A stretch of 64,000 nucleotides of DNA, taken from contig CM020517.1 of NCBI GenBank assembly GCA_009823395.1, positions 12,075,001 to 12,139,000 of the forward strand. The letters are read 5' to 3'. The translations under genes and the position numbers were made by a program. Within the stretch, counting starts at the first letter, position 1. Each line of letters begins with the position of its first letter. The stretch comes from Thamnaconus septentrionalis. Lineage: Eukaryota > Chordata > Actinopteri > Tetraodontiformes > Monacanthidae. The notes beneath the pieces were generated by a model that worked only from the letters and a program-made list of their open reading frames with translations, did not search any database and had not been told where the DNA came from. Positions 13,801 through 25,491 of the stretch are shown here, one piece after another.

Positions 13801-14005
13801 GTGCTCCCTAGTGCTGCCTTAGAGGGAAGTCTGCGGCTCGGCGAGTTCCTGGATGCATCCTGCGGTGGTGAGTGAAGCATCTTTGCGCATCAAGGCTGCA
13901 AAACGAGAATGAGCAAAGAAATAACTTGTTTTCTGGTTTCCCTAAAGATCTAAATGGTGGGTTGCAAGTTGCGGCATGGACTAATCTGGCTAGAAAACCG
14001 GGGCA

Positions 14006-14791
14006 ATGGCGAGTGCAGACAGCGAGGTCAAGACGTTGCTCAATTTTGTGAATTTGGCGTCCAGCGACATCAAGGCGGCCCTGGACAAGTCGGCTCCGTG
14101 CAGACGCTCGGTGGATCACAGGAAATATCTGCAGAAGCAACTCAAGCGTTTCTCCCAGAAGTACTCCAGGATCCCGAGGTGCCACGCGCACAAATCCGCT
14201 GACTATGCGTGCGCCAAACCGATGGGAAACGCTTACAACGGAGCCAAGGTGGCAGAGAGGAGCGGCGCAGGCGCAGCGGGTCTGGAGAACATCGGCGCCG
14301 CGGTGGTGGAGCAGCAAGTGCCCATGAGGAAACGTCAACTCCCGGCCTCGTTTTGGAGGGAACCTCAGCTGACCCGAAGCAAGGCGGACCACGCGCACCT
14401 CGGGCTGCGAGAGAACGCCTCGGGCGCGCAGGAGGCAGCTGAAAGCGAGGCGAGGAAGAGGAGCAACGAAGAAGGTGACGCAAAGGCCTCGGTGCCTGCG
14501 CCCGGGCGACGCTGCTCCTCGGATAGAGGCTTGGAGTTGGACGTGACCTCGCACCACTGCGTGAGCGTGTGCGCCTGCTGCCCCTTCCAGTACCACGGAC
14601 ATCAGGTCCTGCATGGTCACATCGTGGTCCCCCATCCGCCTCTGGGACTGTGGAGCAAAGCAGCGGGGACGGAGATGGGGAGAGCCGAGCATCCTTACGG
14701 ACAGACGATCCACACGCACGTCGTGGTCAAACCCATACCGACCAAACCGACGGTGCAGTCACCCATCTTCAGCGTGTTTGGATTCATTTAA
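14006..14791 (+). CDS. fam181a: FAM181A, TEAD-interacting developmental protein
   Basis: A single uninterrupted exon encodes 261 residues. The N-terminus (MASADSEVKTLLNFVNLASS, then SDIKAALDKSAPCRRSVDHR and RKYLQKQLKRFSQKYSR) is the conserved FAM181 block. The C-terminus ends in a conserved hydrophobic SPIFSVFGFI. Residues 107-120 (MRKRQLPASFWREP) closely resemble the omega-loop by which YAP binds TEAD transcription factors, and FAM181A/B are known TEAD interactors. The start was chosen because the conserved block begins at this ATG. It lies between prima1 and asb2, as in human 14q32. It is shorter than the human protein (about 350 residues). A possible ATTAAA polyadenylation signal lies at 15282. 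Confidence 0.93.
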   Translation: MASADSEVKTLLNFVNLASSDIKAALDKSAPCRRSVDHRKYLQKQLKRFSQKYSRIPRCHAHKSADYACAKPMGNAYNGAKVAERSGAGAAGLENIGAAVVEQQVPMRKRQLPASFWREPQLTRSKADHAHLGLRENASGAQEAAESEARKRSNEEGDAKASVPAPGRRCSSDRGLELDVTSHHCVSVCACCPFQYHGHQVLHGHIVVPHPPLGLWSKAAGTEMGRAEHPYGQTIHTHVVVKPIPTKPTVQSPIFSVFGFI

Positions 14792-15456
14792 TACACGTGG
14801 GCCCAGTGTCACACACATGTACATAGGACTAATTGCTTCCCTTTGAGTGCAAGCCTGTGTTTCTCTCAAGGTTTGTCCCTAAAGCACTTATTGAATCGAT
14901 TCATCTGTTTTTATTGTTTAAAAAATGTAGTTGCACTATAGTAGACTTACTTCACATTGACTTTTTAAAGCCAGTCTGACTCAGACTCAGACTGAAGGTT
15001 TAAAGGTTTCTACTTTTAGGTTCCGACAGAGACTGACTCCTTGCTTTTAAGTTCCAGAAGTCATGCAAATGAACGGTAGCATCCTGTTTTTAGACTTCAG
15101 TTTCAGCGATGAGAATAGAATGTGGGGCATAGAGTGTCGTTTTTTTTCTTTTTCAAAGTAGTCATTTTTAAGTAAGCGATTCATCTTTCCTTCAGTATTC
15201 CCGTGGGTATTAGATCTCTTTTTTTTTTTTTAACTTCAGCTGAGCACTCCTGTGAAAATTGCCAAACATGCAGGCTGACAGATTAAAGGCATTTATTTGT
15301 CGCGTTACATTATTTTATAAATAGATATTTTATACATAGAGATTTCCTTTGAGGGAACTGTTCACAGATTCAAGGTATTAGATGCAACTAAAAAAAGGAG
15401 CAGAGATGATAAATTTAGTTTTCTCTGATATCTCCTACTGTATATTGAACCTAAAG
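14792..15456. other. Shared 3' region of fam181a and asb2
   Basis: The two genes converge here. It should hold both 3' UTRs. ATTAAA at 15282-15287 on the plus strand is a candidate signal for fam181a. No other gene is visible. Confidence 0.5.
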
Positions 15457-18388
15457 TCAGTCTGCCAGACTCAGGTATGTGATCAGTCTGTCTGGTAGTG
15501 GCAGGCTGCTGAGGGACTTAAGCCTGTGTCTCCCCATCTGACTTCGGATCCGTAGCCTGGAGAGATGCAGCAGTGGACGAGGTGACACTGTGGACAGAGA
15601 CAGACAGGGGGTTGACTATGAGGAAGCGATGACATTGTGCTTGATTTATTTGCATGCTGTTAAATGACAAGGCTTGGTGTGCAGCTTACATGACTTCTTC
15701 TTTACGGCGAGCCACTCTTCCCTGCTGTCTAACATCTCAGTGAGTTTGCTGCACAGCTGAACATGACCGACGTGCTCCAGCAGCAGGTCTATGATGGGTC
15801 CTGCCCACTCACACATTACTGATGTTGAGATCCACTCACAGAACTGAGAGAAAGAGCAAGAGAAAAAAAATCTGTGAGAAATTGATGATTTCAGATAATA
15901 AATTTCATTTTGTATTAAATCTGTAAGTGTGTTTTTGCCTCTCTCTCTCTCTTTTTCTAATCTAACCTGCATGGCCTTCTCTGGTTCCTCGTTGCAGTTT
16001 AAAGAGCCCATGATGTCATGCTGTAAAACAAGTCCACTGCTGCCATTTGTTCTCGGGTGAGGGCCTTTGCCGTGCGTGCACGCAAAGCAGGAGTGGGCGT
16101 CGCAGCCGCTGTCCAAAAGGCATTTGAGTAGAGGCAAATTATCCATGCAGAGGGCGACCGCAGCGGGGAACGTGGTGGCGAAAGACGGGAGTCTGACGTC
16201 GGTGTCCGCCCCTCTCTCCAGCAGGAGGGACGCGGTGGTGATGCAGCCCCGCTGCACGGCCACCAGCAGGGGGCTGACTGGGTCCAGCTGGAGACTGGCA
16301 CCAGCGTCCAGCAGCAGCGCCGCCATCTCGGCGCTGCCGTTGGCCACGGCAAAGAAGAGGGCTGTTGCCCGCCGGTCGGCGTACCGCGCTGAGTGACTGC
16401 GGGCCAGCGTGGCGTTGACGTCCGCACCTGTCTTCAGCAGCACGGCAGCCACTGTGCGCCTGTCGCGCTCGGCTGCCAGGTGCAGGGGGCTCACGGGGCA
16501 GTGGCGCAGCCGAGCTCGACTCGTCACGGGGACGAGCAGAGACACAATTCTGTGGAAAGATGTGGGGTGGGGGGTTGTCAGCACACAAAATGCAGCATAG
16601 TGTTGTCACAACAGCTGTATGTGTCACTCATAATGACAACTCTGAAGTGTGAATGGGTTGTTGTCACGTCACGTCACTGGGACATTCTAAAACGCTTAGC
16701 CTAATGTAGCTTAATGACCAAAAACAGCAATCAACCATCACCAAAATTCACATGGACATCTCTAGTCATGCCCACTTTCACCTCTCCAAAAACCAAAACG
16801 ATAATGTGGACAGTATCCATAAAATGGGGGTTATTGTTTTGGTTTTTGGAGAGGTGGAAGTGGGCATGACTAGAGATGTCCACACCAAATTTGGGGATGG
16901 TTGATTGCTGTTAGCGGACATTAATCTACGTTAAGCTTTTAACGTTAAGCATTTTAGAATGTCCAGTTTACGATTGCTCCATTCGCTCCAAACAATGAAA
17001 AGAAGAAGCGTTTTCAAAATGTTGTTGTTCACAAAGGCGAGAAGTGTAACAGTGAACAACACTGTGAAAAGTGAATCGTTAACTATAGCTAGCTGAGTTT
17101 TTGACACTTTGAAACGGGCTCTAAATCTTTACAATAAAAGGACTATCCTCTATTCTTGTCTTACTCGTGGTGTCCATTTTGAGCAGCCAAGTGCAGAGGC
17201 AGCAGCCCCGAGTCAGTGGGCTTGTTGGCGTCTGCGTGTTTCGTCAGGAGCGTCGCCACAATTTCCTTGTGTCCGTTCTTGCTGGCCTCGTGCAGCGCCG
17301 TGACGCCGTCACACGTCTGCATGTTTACATCCGCACCTGCAGCAAAGCGTACGGATTTGAGTGAGCAAAAACAGAAGTTGAAAAGGTCAAAGGTCAAGGA
17401 AGTGAGTGTGCTGCACCTTTTTCAACGAGGTAGCACAGCGCTCTCATCCGTCCCTGTTGAGCGGCTACGATGAGCGGCGTGACGCTGTAGGTGTTGGGCG
17501 GATTGATTGAGGCCCCGGCTCTTATTAGCACCTCGCAGATGTCCGTGTTGCCCCGGGACACGGCCTCGTGGAGGGCCGTCCAACCCTGGCCGCAGCGCTG
17601 GTTCACCGTGGCGCCGTAGGACAGAAGCAGACGCACCATGTCCGCGTTCTCCAGCTCACAGGCTGCAAAAGCACAAACCACAGTGCAGCTGTCGCCTCGG
17701 TCTGAACAGCTCGCTGCTTGTGTGGACACTTGTCTTCACAAGACCTACCTTTGTACAAAGGGGTCTCTTTGTTCTTGCTGCTGATGTCTGGGTCGGCGCC
17801 CGCCTCCAGGAGGCTGCGGACACATGACATGTGTTCACGAGACACGGAGAGGAGCAGAGCCGTCTGCTCCTGCAAGGTACGCTTGTCCACAGAACCAGGG
17901 TGGGCTGTGCAAGAAAATAAACACAAAACTGTGACCTGTCTGGCATTGGAAAAATGAAAAATGTCCTTTAGAAAATGACACCGCTTTGAATAGACCCCCC
18001 CCCCCCCCTCACTTTCCACTCAGGTCACAAGGAGGCTGACACATGTTTGGGACCAACAAGAATGGTCATACCCTTCAGCAGGATCTTCATGCATTCCAGC
18101 TGCCCGCAGAAGGCAGCGTCGTGCAGGGGTATCCACCCGTCCTTGTTCTCCTTTAGCAGGCGGTGAGCAGCGGATGTGGCCAGTTCATTCACGACCATCA
18201 CGTCCCCCCTTTGTATTGCAAAGAGCACCGGCTCGGCATCCCTGCAAGAGGAACGCACACATATTCAGACGTGTAGAGGAGAGAAAGAGAGGCACCATCG
18301 CTCGTTCTTAATTTACGCTTTATCATAGGCAACCGCTAAAACCAATATCTAGCACGTGCCACTCGACACGTCTCAGTCAAAACCTTCC

Positions 18389-18422
<34 letters not shown>

Positions 18423-18564
18423 GGACTCACTCGGGCTCTGACGTTGCGTCGCCGCGGCTCTCTCCTCTCCCACCGTCCCTTCGCAGTCGCGACGCAACGC
18501 TATTACAGTGGCGGCCGGCGCTACGGAACTGAGATAAGTATTCGGAATAGCTGAATTTGGTCAT
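15457..18564 (-). CDS. asb2: ASB2, ankyrin repeat and SOCS box protein 2
   Basis: Substrate receptor of a cullin-5/elongin BC ubiquitin ligase; in mammals it drives degradation of filamins in muscle and blood cells. Eight minus-strand coding exons: 18431-18564, 18072-18241, 17749-17904, 17417-17662, 17165-17336, 15967-16549, 15690-15843 and 15457-15587. They total 1746 nt (581 residues) with every phase consistent. The first exon starts MTKFSYSEYLSQF, matching the mammalian muscle isoform. Many ankyrin repeats follow (for example GWTALHEAVSRGNTDICEVL), and residues from about 540 form the SOCS box, ending LPLPDRLITYLSLAD. In the BC box (PLLHLSRLRI) the usual cysteine is serine. The gene lies between fam181a and the ccdc197-like gene, as in human. 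Confidence 0.95.
16676..16967. mobile_element. Fold-back (long inverted repeat) element in an asb2 intron
   Basis: The two halves are reverse complements. The ends read about ACTGGGACATTCTAAAACGC and its near-inverse. The inner arms match over nearly 50 bases with one mismatch around TGGACATCTCTAGTCATGCC. Only about 20 bases of loop separate the arms. It has no coding capacity and occupies about half of the 615-bp intron 16550-17164. The structure is that of a MITE or fold-back transposon. I could not define a clear target-site duplication, and weaker similarity may extend outward on both sides. Confidence 0.8.
18391..18420. repeat. (CA)n microsatellite
   Basis: About 15 CA units in the first intron of asb2, immediately downstream (gene sense) of the first coding exon donor. 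Confidence 0.9.
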
Positions 18565-19548
18565 ATCTCAACGGCGAGATTTCTCGGCAGCTGGGGGGAA
18601 CGTGTGCGTATGGCGGCGGCGGCGGGGCAGCGGCAGCAGCGTGCAGCGCCGAGCGGGGCTCAGCTGCTCTGTCAGATTATTTTGGGACCGCATTGTCAGG
18701 CCCCGCGGAGTGGCGGCTTTACCCATATATGTCAAGAGAGCAGGACATCTGGAGATAAGGCAAACGACGCCGGAGATAATGCAGAGCCCAGCCAAGATGT
18801 CTCTTTATTAGAAAAAAAAAAAAACGTCTTAATGCAATTGGCAGCATTCCATATTAAACAGAGGGATAGTTTAAAAAAAAATCAGAGGAGAAACTCTCAG
18901 GAGAAAAACAAGACACCACAGGCATCACTGGCTGCAGAGGGTCGGCTCTGCAGCTCTTACAAATAGTCAGCATAAAATCTGTAAAGATCTTACTGTAAAA
19001 ATAAATAAATACAAAATTAGGGGACCAAATATTGCTGGAAATCGTTCCCATTTCTTTGTGTCATTAAAATACTACTCCATTCTGTTAACTGAACATTGTT
19101 GGATCAGCACATCCAAAACACATCTAATTTGGGTTCATGCCTTTGCCTCATGCTACAGTTAAACTTACCTTAAAAAAACAGTGATTAACTTCTATTCAGG
19201 GAAATATTCCACCCGTGGTGTAAATCACAAGTTATTGTCAGATCCTACGTTGTCACATGACTGTCATGGTCACAGATAAGGGGAATAGCTTTAGGATGTT
19301 TTTTGGCTGTGGAGCATCTTTATGTTGTCTTGTAACACAGTATCTGATGTACGAGCCTCAAAACTCAAATGCAGGGGGGAAAAAGTGCTAATCTAAAAGA
19401 AACTCAAATCTTCCATGTCACAACCCATCATCTGAACTAACAGAGTGTATGACAAGAAAAATCGCCTGAAAGAGGTGAAATGCTCTTACTCGGCCATTGA
19501 CTTGTACACGCGTAGAGTACATCTTGTGCCAAAACAACAATACGTTAC

Positions 19549-19670
19549 CTCGCCAAGGTTGCAGTGGAGATGGCTGAAGCGTGGAGGCTCAGAGAGTAGG
19601 CAGCCAGTCTGTCTTTGACATCACTGTTCAGCCTCTGGTACAGAGACATGGATCTGCTGACCACAATCAT
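19549..19670 (-). CDS. asb2: Probable alternative first coding exon of asb2
   Basis: On the minus strand an open segment starts with ATG at 19670 (MIVVSRSMSLYQRLNSDVKD) and ends ATLAR at a good donor (AG then GTAACG) at 19549. The 122 nt leave two bases over, the same phase as the known first exon, so it splices in frame to the exon at 18072-18241. An in-frame TGA lies upstream of the ATG. Mammalian ASB2 has two isoforms with different N-termini from separate promoters. This would be the second one, although its sequence does not match the mammalian alpha N-terminus. Confidence 0.55.
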
Positions 19671-21602
19671 CGCAGGAGTAGATCTGCTGTCCACTCTGAC
19701 TCCCAGAACACGAGTGCCGCTGTCCCTCTCTTCATAAGCCCACAGTGGTGGTAATCCAGATCAGAGGATCAGATAAGTCAGAACCCTATGAAAGACTGTT
19801 GGTTAAACAGGTCTGAAACGCTCCCAAACAAGGCATAGCGCGCACACGTACTATACACACATGCTGTCTTCAAATAGGGACTATCATCTGACGGTGCTGA
19901 AATCTGCACTGGCAGACATCAGAGAGCAACAACCCTAGCCAGGAGAATAGATGCCTTTTAAGGGCATGTTCAACTGTGAGTCCACTTAATTCTGCTGCTC
20001 CACAGGCTGAGCTGATGTGAGGTCGTTTGCAGTGCTGAGTTATGGCAGAAAAAAACATACAGCTGAAGATACTGCATATTTGCTCAGCCGTGACACTGAC
20101 TTGCATGGCAGATTAATAATATTTTTCTCTTGTTTTAAAGACCCTACAACCAGAAAGTTAGAAGAGGTGGTTTTGAAAGTAAACATGCAAATCACTTCTG
20201 TAAAAAGTTATTGAAAATACTTCAACTTACTCTGTGAAAGCGTCTCTGGTGTCTCACTTCATTCATATCATATGCACCGTCCGAGCTTTATAATCTTGTC
20301 TAATACCCCACTGTTGTGCCAATTCTTGCTGTCGTGTGACATGAAGTGTGAAAGTGCGCTTCAAATGCACGTGTATGTCAGCAGATTTTTGTTTCACAAT
20401 CTTTCCCTCGGAAATATTCTTGCTGCTCAACAGGATGTTGCGTGCGATCTCAGTTTGACACAAACACGTCTTTCAGGTTATTTACATGTTAAGGAACTAG
20501 CCACAAGATTTTGCAATTTTTTTTTTTGACTGTCAAGTACAAATAAGGATGTTGGTGTTGGTGTTTAATTTCAGGAAATGTTCCCATGTCTGGCTAGTAC
20601 TCACAGTAAACAGAAGTAAACAATAATTTTTTGGTCAGAATAAATCTTTTATTCAAAGTGTCATTACAGACTAGAGATAAAATCTGATCATCTTATTGAT
20701 ATAAGATAACGTGTTTCAACACCAGACTGACGTTAGCATGTGTGTTTTTTTTCCCCCATGCACTTGCTGAAAGCTAAAAGTCATTTATGGTATGTCCTGT
20801 CTTGCAGTTGTCTGGTTGTTGCCTACATTAATGCGTAGACACTTCTGTGACATCACAACCAGTTTGGAAACATGCAACTAACAGCATGTGATGTAATTGA
20901 AGCATTGCACACACAAACACTAACAATGGACTTTTCTCTTATATGCAAGTGACATCCTGTATCTGCTTTGCCATGCATAAAGATGCATCTCAAAATATTA
21001 TTTTGATTTGAATTTACAACACATTAAGAAGGTTGTTGTTGTTGTTTTTTCCACCTTTGCCTCCCATCCAATCGAATCCAATCCAGAATAAGTATTTCTA
21101 TGGAACATTTATTGGCACAAATTATATATGGCTTTATAAAGCGAGACTGATAATCTGGAGGTAAACCTTTATATTTCTCATATAATGCATATTCCGAGAC
21201 ATTTCTTATGACTCAAAAAAAAAAAAAAGAACCTGGATATTGGAGGTTTCATTAATTTAGTCCTTTATCCTCTTCTATAACATACCGATTGAACTTTTAC
21301 TTTATTATTTATATATGTCACTTTCTTTTTTTTCTTCTCTACGCTGACAATGCGTTTTATGGAAACCAGTGTGCCTTTGCAGATGCCAAGAAAAACACGA
21401 GCAACAGCGCCCTCTGTGGTCAGAAAATTCTGACAGGTGACAACGGAGTAAGGTTCCGGTCACATTCCCTGTCGTGTCGCCGTAGTCTCCCAGACAACAG
21501 ATACACAAATCCCCCGGGAACATCCGCTGGAGACCTTCGGTCGTTGTTCGACTCTGCCTTAATTTCAAGAACTCGATCCTGCGCCGTCAAACAACATCAG
21601 CG
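19671..21602. other. Intergenic region upstream of asb2 and of the ccdc197-like gene
   Basis: AT-rich DNA with no supported exon. The two genes are divergent, so promoters for both should lie at the edges. Short homopolymer A and T runs are frequent. Nothing else was recognised. Confidence 0.45.
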
Positions 21603-23809
21603 ATGTCGAGTCATCTTCCTCTTTTAGACAACAGCGATCCTCGTCTCAAGCTGATGGTGCAAAACCGAGTCAGAAACGTGTTTGTAACTCAGCCGGAAGA
21701 CACCAGGTGGGCCTGCGTCACAGATTGCAAGGACAATGAACAAACCACACTGCTTTTGCTTGACAAATGTGTCCCGTTTTTCTCTGTAGACATCTTAAGG
21801 AGGAAAATGTCAAATTCATTCCAGTTGTAACAGAGGTAAGACAAAAAACAGCCTGAAAAAATACCTTTGTCTCTTGCAACACAACTTAAAAATACATATA
21901 TTCTCAGTTAACAGGTTAACAGGCATTTAATTGACTCTTGCCTAGGGTCGAGCATTTGTTTGGTTGGTAATGGAGCTAATAGTGCTTTCAAATGTTTAAG
22001 CCTCCTGGCAGGCTTCTTGAAACAGGAGTGAACACTCTGCAGAAGACGCTGATTCTGAAGAAACAGGCTGAGTTGGAAGAGGTCGACAGGGAGCTTGGTT
22101 GCAAGCGGCAAGACTTCAAGAGTCGCATGGAAATTGTAGCTCGGAGGAAGTTAGAACTAAAAGGCGAACAACAGCAGGTGAGTTTCGAGTCTTCACATCC
22201 AGAAGTGATTCAAAGAAGATGACCTTCTGTCAGTGTTGAATAACTAATTCAGCATCATCTCCAACCCCTAACCCCACTTCTTAAACTCAGAATAAAGAGA
22301 GGAGAATGAAGTTTGAGAAGTTTGTAGCTGAAAATGAGGCGAAACGGCTGCAGGCCATGAAGAAGTACGAAGCTGCACAAGAGCAAAACAAGTTGAAGCA
22401 GAGAGAGATCGAATATCTGAAGGAACAGCTGAAACAGCGTAAATCCAGGTGGGAACTCAAAGCCACAGCTGTTTGCTGGACATATGATCTTTGAAGGAAA
22501 CTGTTCATTAAGAAGGAAATGCATTATCTGTGTCTGACTGCAAATCTTAGTAAATTCCCTTTGTAAAGGAAAAAAAGAAAATAAACAAATGATGCATTAA
22601 CGGGTACATTAAAAAAAAATAACAGTCAAGAATCCTAAACTAATTTGAAAACACAATTTAAACAATGTTTCAAAGTCCAAAATCATTATTGCAATTATTC
22701 CAAATAACAAACTATAAAATAATAACAATCAAATAATTTATTGCGAGCACTCTGTCAAGCTTTCTCTGTCTTACTTCATCTCAATTCCCAGGCAGACATT
22801 CCTGAAGGAGAGAATGACGAAATACAAAATCTACGAGGACTACTTGCTGAAAACTCTTGAATACTTTCCCAAAAGTGAGTTCAAAACAGTCTCCGCACCT
22901 CCCAGTCATCGAATTTCATCACCTCCTTTCAATCTCCCTTAACTCTGGCTCGCTTTGAACTATTCAAACCTCTCCAGCTTCCCTGGACAACGGGTCGGAC
23001 TCTGCGGCCATGTCCGTCATCCGGCGCCACGAGACCTTGAGCGCCACGAAGCGGGAGCTGCAGCAGCGTTTGGGACGTCTGGAGGCGGAGGTGGAGCAGA
23101 GCGAGAGCTTACTGCAGAACTTGAAGCAGGAGCACAGCATTAAAATATTGGTCAGACTCACCCGCATGTTGGATCACCCAGTGTTTTTATCACAAATGCC
23201 CAAACTATCGGACCAATCGTGCGGTTGTGCGTGTTGCAGATGGGCATTAAGCAGCTGTCAGAGCTTCAGAGCCAGTTACAGAAGCTCAAAGAGGAGAATA
23301 AGAAGGCAGAGGTCAAATTCCTGATGGAACAGGGCTTGTCCAGAGAAAAAGTATGCTTTGAAATCTAAAAAGACAGTGTTTTTTTTTCTGAATTTAGGTC
23401 ATAACAATGGTCTTTGTTACTATTTCTAGGTTGAAGAAGTGGGAACCCTGCTGATGGCTGTCAATAACCTCGCCGAGCAGTGTTACATCCCTACATATGG
23501 ACCTCTGGAAAACATGAGCATGCTGACAAAGATGGACATGGTGAAGGTACAGATGAAGCATTTGTGTTGGTATTTTCAGAGCATGCAACTGATTTGTCTC
23601 AGTCTATTTTGCTGGTGATTCGATTCTAGGAGTACGTTTTGGACAAGATGGAGACGGAGAAGAGGGCGAGGACGCAGCTGGAGTCGGGGTCTGCGCTAAC
23701 GAGTCGGACGGCCCTGACGGACAGGAGGGAGAAGGGATCTATGAAAGGCAGCACAACACAACTCAAAAGTCCAAGTAAAGTTAGCAGAAAGAGTCAGATG
23801 ATGAGCTGA
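21603..23809 (+). CDS. ccdc197: CCDC42/CFAP73-family coiled-coil protein, probably ccdc197
   Basis: Nine exons (21603-21706, 21790-21835, 22001-22177, 22291-22448, 22792-22874, 22978-23150, 23240-23350, 23430-23546, 23630-23809) give a closed 1149-nt frame, 382 residues. The protein is almost entirely charged coiled coil. Its N-terminal third (KPPGRLLETGVNTLQKTLIL, then a long Glu/Lys/Arg helix ending near EDYLLKTLEYFP) matches the DUF4200 domain shared by CCDC42, CFAP73 and CCDC197. CFAP73 is an inner-dynein-arm regulatory (MIA complex) protein, and CCDC42 acts in sperm tail formation, so an axonemal or sperm role is likely. The symbol rests on position: CCDC197 lies between ASB2 and OTUB2 in human. 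The family assignment is firm; the exact orthology is an inference. Confidence 0.82.
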
Positions 23810-25491
23810 TGTTGAAGTTGCTGCTTTATTGTGTTGCTGTGTTCAACACCAGCTTGTCAACTCTGAAAATGTTAAACTTTGACCATGTTGTGTTCTTTGA
23901 TGATATACAGTACTTATCAAAATGACACGCAGTGATGTGTACGTTTTTTTAGGATGATGATACAAATACAGTATTAACCAAAGATTTGCAATTCACTCTC
24001 CAATTTCATCAGTGGTTATATTCTGTGCTTCAACTTAAGAAAAACAGTAAGTGTTTTAGAATTCAGTGACGATCTGGTTTTCTTGCTAGAATTCTTTACT
24101 CAAGCACTGCAACAATTAGCATTTTCTGAGTTGAAATGCTGCTACTTTGGCCTCTGTAAATGCACACAGCCACATTTTTTTTTTTTTTAAGAGATATTAA
24201 GAGGGAGTTTCAGTGTTGTCGGTCAGTGCAGTTACAAAAGGAAGAACAGGCTAAGCCATTAAGGGGCTTATGTTGTCAGTAGTTTTCATTCCACAGAAAC
24301 AACCAATAATCAGGACTGTCAAGCTGTGAATGGTGAGTAAACAACAGTATGCAAATGGCCCCTGACTTGTTATTAGGACTCATTTTACTTTGTATTTTCC
24401 GACTCTGGTACAGCAGCCCTGCAAAATGACTTGATAAGAAATGGGAATACATTTAAAGGACATTGGCTTTGTCGATTAAGTAAATTCTTGTCGGGGTTTG
24501 TTGCTGGATTTTATTTATTTCTGTTGCAGGTTTCTGCAGCTATAACATCCAAGCATTGTTACCCGTTTCCCCATTTTGTTGCACTTCTGCTCATCTCCGC
24601 ATTGCAGTTAAACTAGTAAAACATGTTAATGTGTGTGCTTGTGCCAGTAATTTTCATTCCAAAGCATTTTGCCACAATCATGTTGTCTGGCTGCTGAACA
24701 GCTTCCTGCGCACTACAACACGGTCAATACTTTACTTCGAGAAATCTGTCTGCTGACGTGCTGAAGGAGCAGTGCTTCGGATAAAATAAATGTAATTTTG
24801 TTGAGCTTGTACTTGAATTTGACCATGCACATTTTATTCTCCCTTTTAGTCTGAATCAACTCATAGTAACAAAACTTCTTGCTAACCATGTTGATGTTAA
24901 TCCTTGCGCTTCAATGTCCCTCTACGTTTCCAATCACAATAAGCAGGTCTATGTATAGTTGCTTACATATGAAGCTGTTCTTTATATAAATATGAATGTT
25001 CATTTTCATTGTACCACAAATCATACTTCTAGTGCTCCTTTTAAGGTTCTTATTTAATGTCCGATGATGTAATCACCTTGTTGCAAATGACTTTGAACTG
25101 TAAATGCAACGCAAAATGCGATTAATTATAAATAATATTATTAAGACGGCGACTAAAAGGAAATAGTAGTGTGTTTGTGTAGTTCTGCAAATTACTCGAC
25201 CTGAAAATTTTTAGAGAATACTGAATTTCAAGAAGAGTCTGGCAGTTTTTACATTTGAGTGACCACTGGAAAATATTTGGCCTCAATTTTTTTAGCGGGG
25301 TGGCGTGCTTTTATTTCGACGCTCGCAGTGAACGGCCGCGCACTGTCCCTTTAACGCGAGCGCGTGGTTCATGCAAACATCCGGTTTCGATAAGATGGAA
25401 ACAGTGTTGTCAAACTCGCGTCGCGCACCGAGTGTCGGCAGCCCATAAATTTCGCATTTGGGGCTGCGGAGGTGCAGCTTGGCGGCCCCGG
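23810..25491. other. 3' flank of the ccdc197-like gene and 5' flank of otub2
   Basis: AT-rich, no supported exon. AATAAA near 24783 is a candidate polyadenylation signal about 1 kb past the ccdc197-like stop. The last 170 bp (25320-25490) are CpG-richer and probably contain the otub2 promoter and 5' UTR. Confidence 0.45.

Noticed and set aside
13808..14719. 303-codon open frame on the minus strand
   Set aside because: It is antisense to fam181a, resembles no known protein and is explained by the high GC of that exon.
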